Below are positions 6,695-9,270 of a stretch of 9,270 nt of DNA, piece after piece. The position numbers and the translations under genes were made by a program. The notes beneath the pieces were generated by a model, which saw nothing but the letters and a program-made list of their open reading frames with translations, ran no database searches and was not told the origin of the DNA. Numbering within the stretch: the stretch's first letter is position 1; each line of letters starts with the position of its first letter. The stretch spans positions 1 to 9,270 of the forward strand of contig RFZH01000077.1 of the NCBI GenBank assembly GCA_009920815.1, read 5' to 3'. This DNA is from Paracoccaceae bacterium (lineage in GTDB: Bacteria; Pseudomonadota; Alphaproteobacteria; Rhodobacterales; Rhodobacteraceae).

Positions 6695-8088
6695 CAAACA
6701 CCCAACACCAAAACCCAACGGGCGCAACCGTTGCCGAAGCAGAGGCGTTTTTGCAAAAACACCCAGAAATCGAAGCGTTTGACATAGTCTTGCACGATTC
6801 AAATGGTGTCGGCCGCGGCAAAATCATCCGGCGAAATGAACTTATCCCTTTTTATACATCAGGCCGTCATATGCCTGTGTCCGTCATGGGATTGGACATT
6901 TGCGGCGAGGATGTCGACGAAACAGGGTTGGTTTGGGATCAAGGTGACAATGATCTAAAGGCATGGCCGATTGCAGGTTCAATCATTCCGTTGCACAACA
7001 CCACACCACCACGCGGCGAAATTTTGATGTCGATGTATGATCTAGATGGCAAACAGATGGGGTCCGACCCCCGCCACGCATTACAGCGCCAAATTGACAA
7101 GCTGGCCGGCATGGGTCTGCACCCTGCTGGAGCGTTCGAATTGGAATTTTTCCTTTTGGATAATGAACGTGACGACGCAGGTAATTTCCGCCCTGCCGCC
7201 GCCGTTTTGGACGGGCGCCGGTCGCGGAGAACCGAAGTGTACTCGGTTGATCATTTGCATGGCATGATGCCGCTGTTTAGTGATATTTATAAGGCGGCCG
7301 AATTAGCACAGATTGACGCTGAAACCGTGATTTCGGAATATGCACCAGGTCAATATGAATTAACCCTGAATTATCGCAAAGATGTCATGCAAGCGGCCGA
7401 TGATTTGATCCGCATGAAACGGATCGTTCGCGCGCAGGCGCGGCATCACGGGGTTACCGCATGCTTTATGGCAAAGCCATTTGCAAATTACGCGGGATCG
7501 GGCATGCATTTCCATTGCTCAATGCTGGATGATGACGGCAAAAATATCTTTGCCGAACAGGTAGAAGGCGAATGGAAACCTGAATTGCTACATGCTTTGG
7601 CCGGCCTGCAAAAGGTTATGCCGGAAACGATGCTGACCTTTGCGCCTCATCTCAATTCATGGCGCCGTTTCGCACAAAAAAGCTATGCGCCGATTTCGAC
7701 AACATGGGGGGTGAACAATCGCTCTGTCGCCCTGCGGGTGCCCGCAGGCGAAATCAAAGCCCGCCGCATTGAACATCGTCTTTCAGGTGTTGACGCAAAT
7801 CCATATCTGGTGGCGACTTCAATTCTGGCTGGTATGATACACGGTTTAAAATCCAAAGAAATGCCAAGTGCTGAAGTGCGGGGAAATGGATATGAAATAG
7901 AACCAGATCCCCGTATGCCTGTCGATTGGCATCATGCCATCGAAATGGCGCGCAATTCTGAATTCTTGAAAAATGCTTTGGGTGAGCAACTGCATAACAC
8001 GTTCGTATCTGTAAAAGAGGCGGAATATTTCCGCGTGCAATCAACCATATCCGAAATCGATTTTGACCTGTATCTGCACAATGTTTGA
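6691..8088 (+). CDS. Glutamine synthetase family protein, PuuA-like gamma-glutamylamine ligase
   Basis: 465-aa homologue of glutamine synthetase, closest by eye to E. coli PuuA (gamma-glutamylputrescine synthetase, 472 aa), which joins the glutamate side chain to an amine using ATP. The beta-grasp region carries DSNGVGRGK (36-44; PuuA has DLNGCFRGK). Metal and nucleotide ligands appear in FELEFFLL (Glu150, Glu152), SEYAPGQYE (Glu216, Glu223) and GSGMHFH (His273). Glutamate and phosphate contacts appear in NSWRRF (322-327), WGVNNRSVALRVP (Arg344) and RIEHRLSGVDANPYL (359-373). The GlnA adenylylation loop is not evident. The ATG overlaps the upstream stop by 4 bp, with GGAG 11 nt before it inside the preceding gene. 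A terminator follows 4 bp after the stop. A polyamine, GABA-type amine or other monoamine could be the substrate; assimilatory GlnA activity is unlikely. Confidence 0.88.
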   Translation: MTNTQHQNPTGATVAEAEAFLQKHPEIEAFDIVLHDSNGVGRGKIIRRNELIPFYTSGRHMPVSVMGLDICGEDVDETGLVWDQGDNDLKAWPIAGSIIPLHNTTPPRGEILMSMYDLDGKQMGSDPRHALQRQIDKLAGMGLHPAGAFELEFFLLDNERDDAGNFRPAAAVLDGRRSRRTEVYSVDHLHGMMPLFSDIYKAAELAQIDAETVISEYAPGQYELTLNYRKDVMQAADDLIRMKRIVRAQARHHGVTACFMAKPFANYAGSGMHFHCSMLDDDGKNIFAEQVEGEWKPELLHALAGLQKVMPETMLTFAPHLNSWRRFAQKSYAPISTTWGVNNRSVALRVPAGEIKARRIEHRLSGVDANPYLVATSILAGMIHGLKSKEMPSAEVRGNGYEIEPDPRMPVDWHHAIEMARNSEFLKNALGEQLHNTFVSVKEAEYFRVQSTISEIDFDLYLHNV

Positions 8089-8092
8089 TAAT

Positions 8093-8136
8093 TGCCGCGC
8101 ATCGCCGGACCAACGGTACACTATGCGCGGCATTTT
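8093..8136 (+). terminator. Rho-independent terminator after the GS-like gene
   Basis: TGCCGCGCAT (8093-8102) and ATGCGCGGCA (8123-8132) are a perfect 10-bp GC-rich stem. The 20-nt loop could form a small CCG/CGG inner pairing. TTTT (8133-8136) follows at once. Its position 4 nt past the stop at 8088 fits an end to the two-gene operon, so nspC probably has its own promoter. The long loop and short T-run make read-through possible. Confidence 0.65.
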
Positions 8137-8196
8137 CAACTCTTTGCCCTGCAAGGACAGAAAAACCGATTGCTTTGTCAATCTATCTACGTTAGG

Positions 8197-8249
8197 GGAC
8201 GGCTCTGTTTAACGCTGTCCAACGTTGTTGGGTCCTTTTCCTTGGGGGA
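8197..8249 (+). promoter_or_regulatory. nspC leader with two mutually exclusive hairpins and strong RBS
   Basis: GGACGGC (8197-8203) pairs with GCTGTCC (8214-8220; one G-U pair, 10-nt loop). CCAAC (8219-8223) pairs with GTTGG (8227-8231) around a GTT loop. The two hairpins share C8219 and C8220, so only one can form fully. A Shine-Dalgarno GGGGGA (8244-8249) lies 8 nt before the nspC ATG. No convincing promoter is visible between the terminator and these hairpins. Confidence 0.35.
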
Positions 8250-8257
8250 TACTGACC

Positions 8258-9270
8258 ATGATTGAAACTCCCTATTACTTGATCGACAAATCCTTGTTGC
8301 TGCGCAACATGGAGAAAATTGCATGGCTGCGCGAACATTCCGGGGCCAAGGCATTATTGGCGTTGAAATGTTTCGCCACGTGGTCCGTGTTTGACATGAT
8401 GTCCGAATATATGGACGGCACGACATCGTCGTCCCTGTTCGAGGTCAAGTTGGGCCGCGAAAAGTTTGCGGGCGAAACGCATGCCTATTCGGTCGCGTGG
8501 GACCCCAAAGAAATGGACGAGGTTCTGGCCAATTCCGACAAGGTGATTTTTAACACCATCGGCCAGCTACAGCGCTTTGACGAACAGTCAAAAAACCACG
8601 TGCGGGGCCTGCGGGTGAATCCGGGCGTATCAACATCCAGCTTTGATCTGGCCGACCCTGCGCGCCCCTATTCACGTTTGGGCGAACATGACGCCGCGGT
8701 GATTGAACCATTTGTTGATCAGATCAGCGGGTTCATGTTCCATAACAACTGCGAAAACGGCGACTTTGATCGGTTTTCGGCGATGCTTGATTTGATTGAA
8801 CAACGGTTCGGCCATTTGATCGACCGCATGAATTGGATCAGCTTAGGCGGCGGCATCCATTTCACAGGCGACGATTATCCGCTGGATAAGTTGGCGGACC
8901 GCCTGAAACGCTTTGCCGACCGATACGGCGTTCAGGTTTACCTTGAACCGGGCGAAGCGGCGATTACCAAATCAACCACGCTTGAGCTGACGGTGTTGGA
9001 CACGATGAACAACGGCAAAGATTTGGCTATTGTCGACAGTTCAATCGAGGCGCATATGCTGGACCTGCTGATTTACCGAGAACCCGCGCGGATGACGGTG
9101 ACGGGCGATCATCCATGGATGATCTGCGGCAAATCCTGTCTGGCGGGCGATATTTTCGGCGAATTCAATTTCCCTGAACCAATCAAAGTGGGGCAACGCA
9201 TTTCCATTCAGGATGCGGCAGGCTATACTATGGTCAAGAAAAACTGGTTTAACGGCGTGCAAATGCCGTC
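8258..9270 (+). CDS. nspC: Carboxynorspermidine/carboxyspermidine decarboxylase, 3' end cut by window
   Basis: PLP-dependent fold-type III (alanine-racemase-fold) decarboxylase that removes CO2 from carboxyspermidine or carboxynorspermidine, the last step of the aspartate-semialdehyde route to spermidine or norspermidine. 337 codons are visible with no stop; homologues are around 365-380 aa, so about 30-40 residues are missing. Diagnostic segments are LLALKCFATW with the Schiff-base Lys37, YMDGTTSSSLFEV, LRVNPGVSTSSFDLADPARPYSRLG, FHNNCEN (161-167), the phosphate-binding SLGGGIHFT, YLEPGEA (Glu230), VDSSIEAHMLDLLIYR, and GKSCLAGDIFGE with the second-subunit Cys294. The ATG at 8258 has GGGGGA 8 nt upstream and gives the family N-terminus. 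Sampled GC (about 52-63%) is higher than in the upstream operon. The partner carboxynorspermidine dehydrogenase would be expected just to the right, outside the window. Confidence 0.95.
   Translation, partial: MIETPYYLIDKSLLLRNMEKIAWLREHSGAKALLALKCFATWSVFDMMSEYMDGTTSSSLFEVKLGREKFAGETHAYSVAWDPKEMDEVLANSDKVIFNTIGQLQRFDEQSKNHVRGLRVNPGVSTSSFDLADPARPYSRLGEHDAAVIEPFVDQISGFMFHNNCENGDFDRFSAMLDLIEQRFGHLIDRMNWISLGGGIHFTGDDYPLDKLADRLKRFADRYGVQVYLEPGEAAITKSTTLELTVLDTMNNGKDLAIVDSSIEAHMLDLLIYREPARMTVTGDHPWMICGKSCLAGDIFGEFNFPEPIKVGQRISIQDAAGYTMVKKNWFNGVQMP

Noticed and set aside
6068..6802. Several minus-strand frames antisense to the PLP enzyme and GS-like gene
   Set aside because: All overlap strongly conserved coding sequence and encode low-quality, His/Arg/Cys-rich products typical of antisense frames.

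Overview
The window looks like chromosomal DNA from an alphaproteobacterium, most likely a marine Rhodobacterales (Roseobacter-group) species with moderate GC (about 45-60% in the genes I sampled). This rests on recognised protein families (Tgt, a RimB-RimK fusion, trigger factor, a PuuA-like ligase, NspC) and not on any marker gene, so the taxonomic call is an inference. No rRNA, tRNA, CRISPR array, insertion sequence or phage gene was seen.

Layout, left to right. Bases 1-166 hold no convincing gene, only an open frame entering from the left edge and a GC-rich hairpin. tgt (queuosine tRNA modification) is on the minus strand at 167-1297. Divergent from it, with 114 bp between start codons, is a fused rimB-rimK gene (1412-2803): a DTGA-type aspartic-protease-like domain joined to an S6-type glutamate ligase. 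Next is a low-GC gene for a small exported ankyrin-repeat protein (2887-3570) with its own plausible sigma70 promoter. It converges on tig (trigger factor, minus strand, 3661-4992), and the two share a bidirectional hairpin terminator.

The 328-bp region between tig and the next gene is the richest non-coding stretch. It holds an 8-bp perfect stem and a nested hairpin in the tig leader, an operator-like TTTGGC-N8-GCCAAA repeat, and a very AT-rich block (about 22% GC) with two copies of the palindrome TTTGATCAAA. Rightward from it runs a two-gene operon: a class-III PLP aminotransferase-fold protein (5321-6694, TTG start) overlapping by ATGA a gamma-glutamylpolyamine-synthetase-like (PuuA-type) glutamine synthetase homologue (6691-8088). 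A terminator follows. Then comes a separate leader with two alternative hairpins, and nspC, carboxynorspermidine/carboxyspermidine decarboxylase (from 8258, cut by the right edge after 337 codons).

The functional theme on the right is amine and polyamine metabolism. NspC makes a polyamine, while the PuuA-like ligase and the PLP enzyme could glutamylate and deaminate an amine. The substrate of that pair cannot be read from sequence. Nothing here is clearly a new system. The best leads are the writer/eraser RimB-RimK fusion, the unassigned PLP-enzyme/GS pair with its palindromic upstream region, and the exported ankyrin protein.
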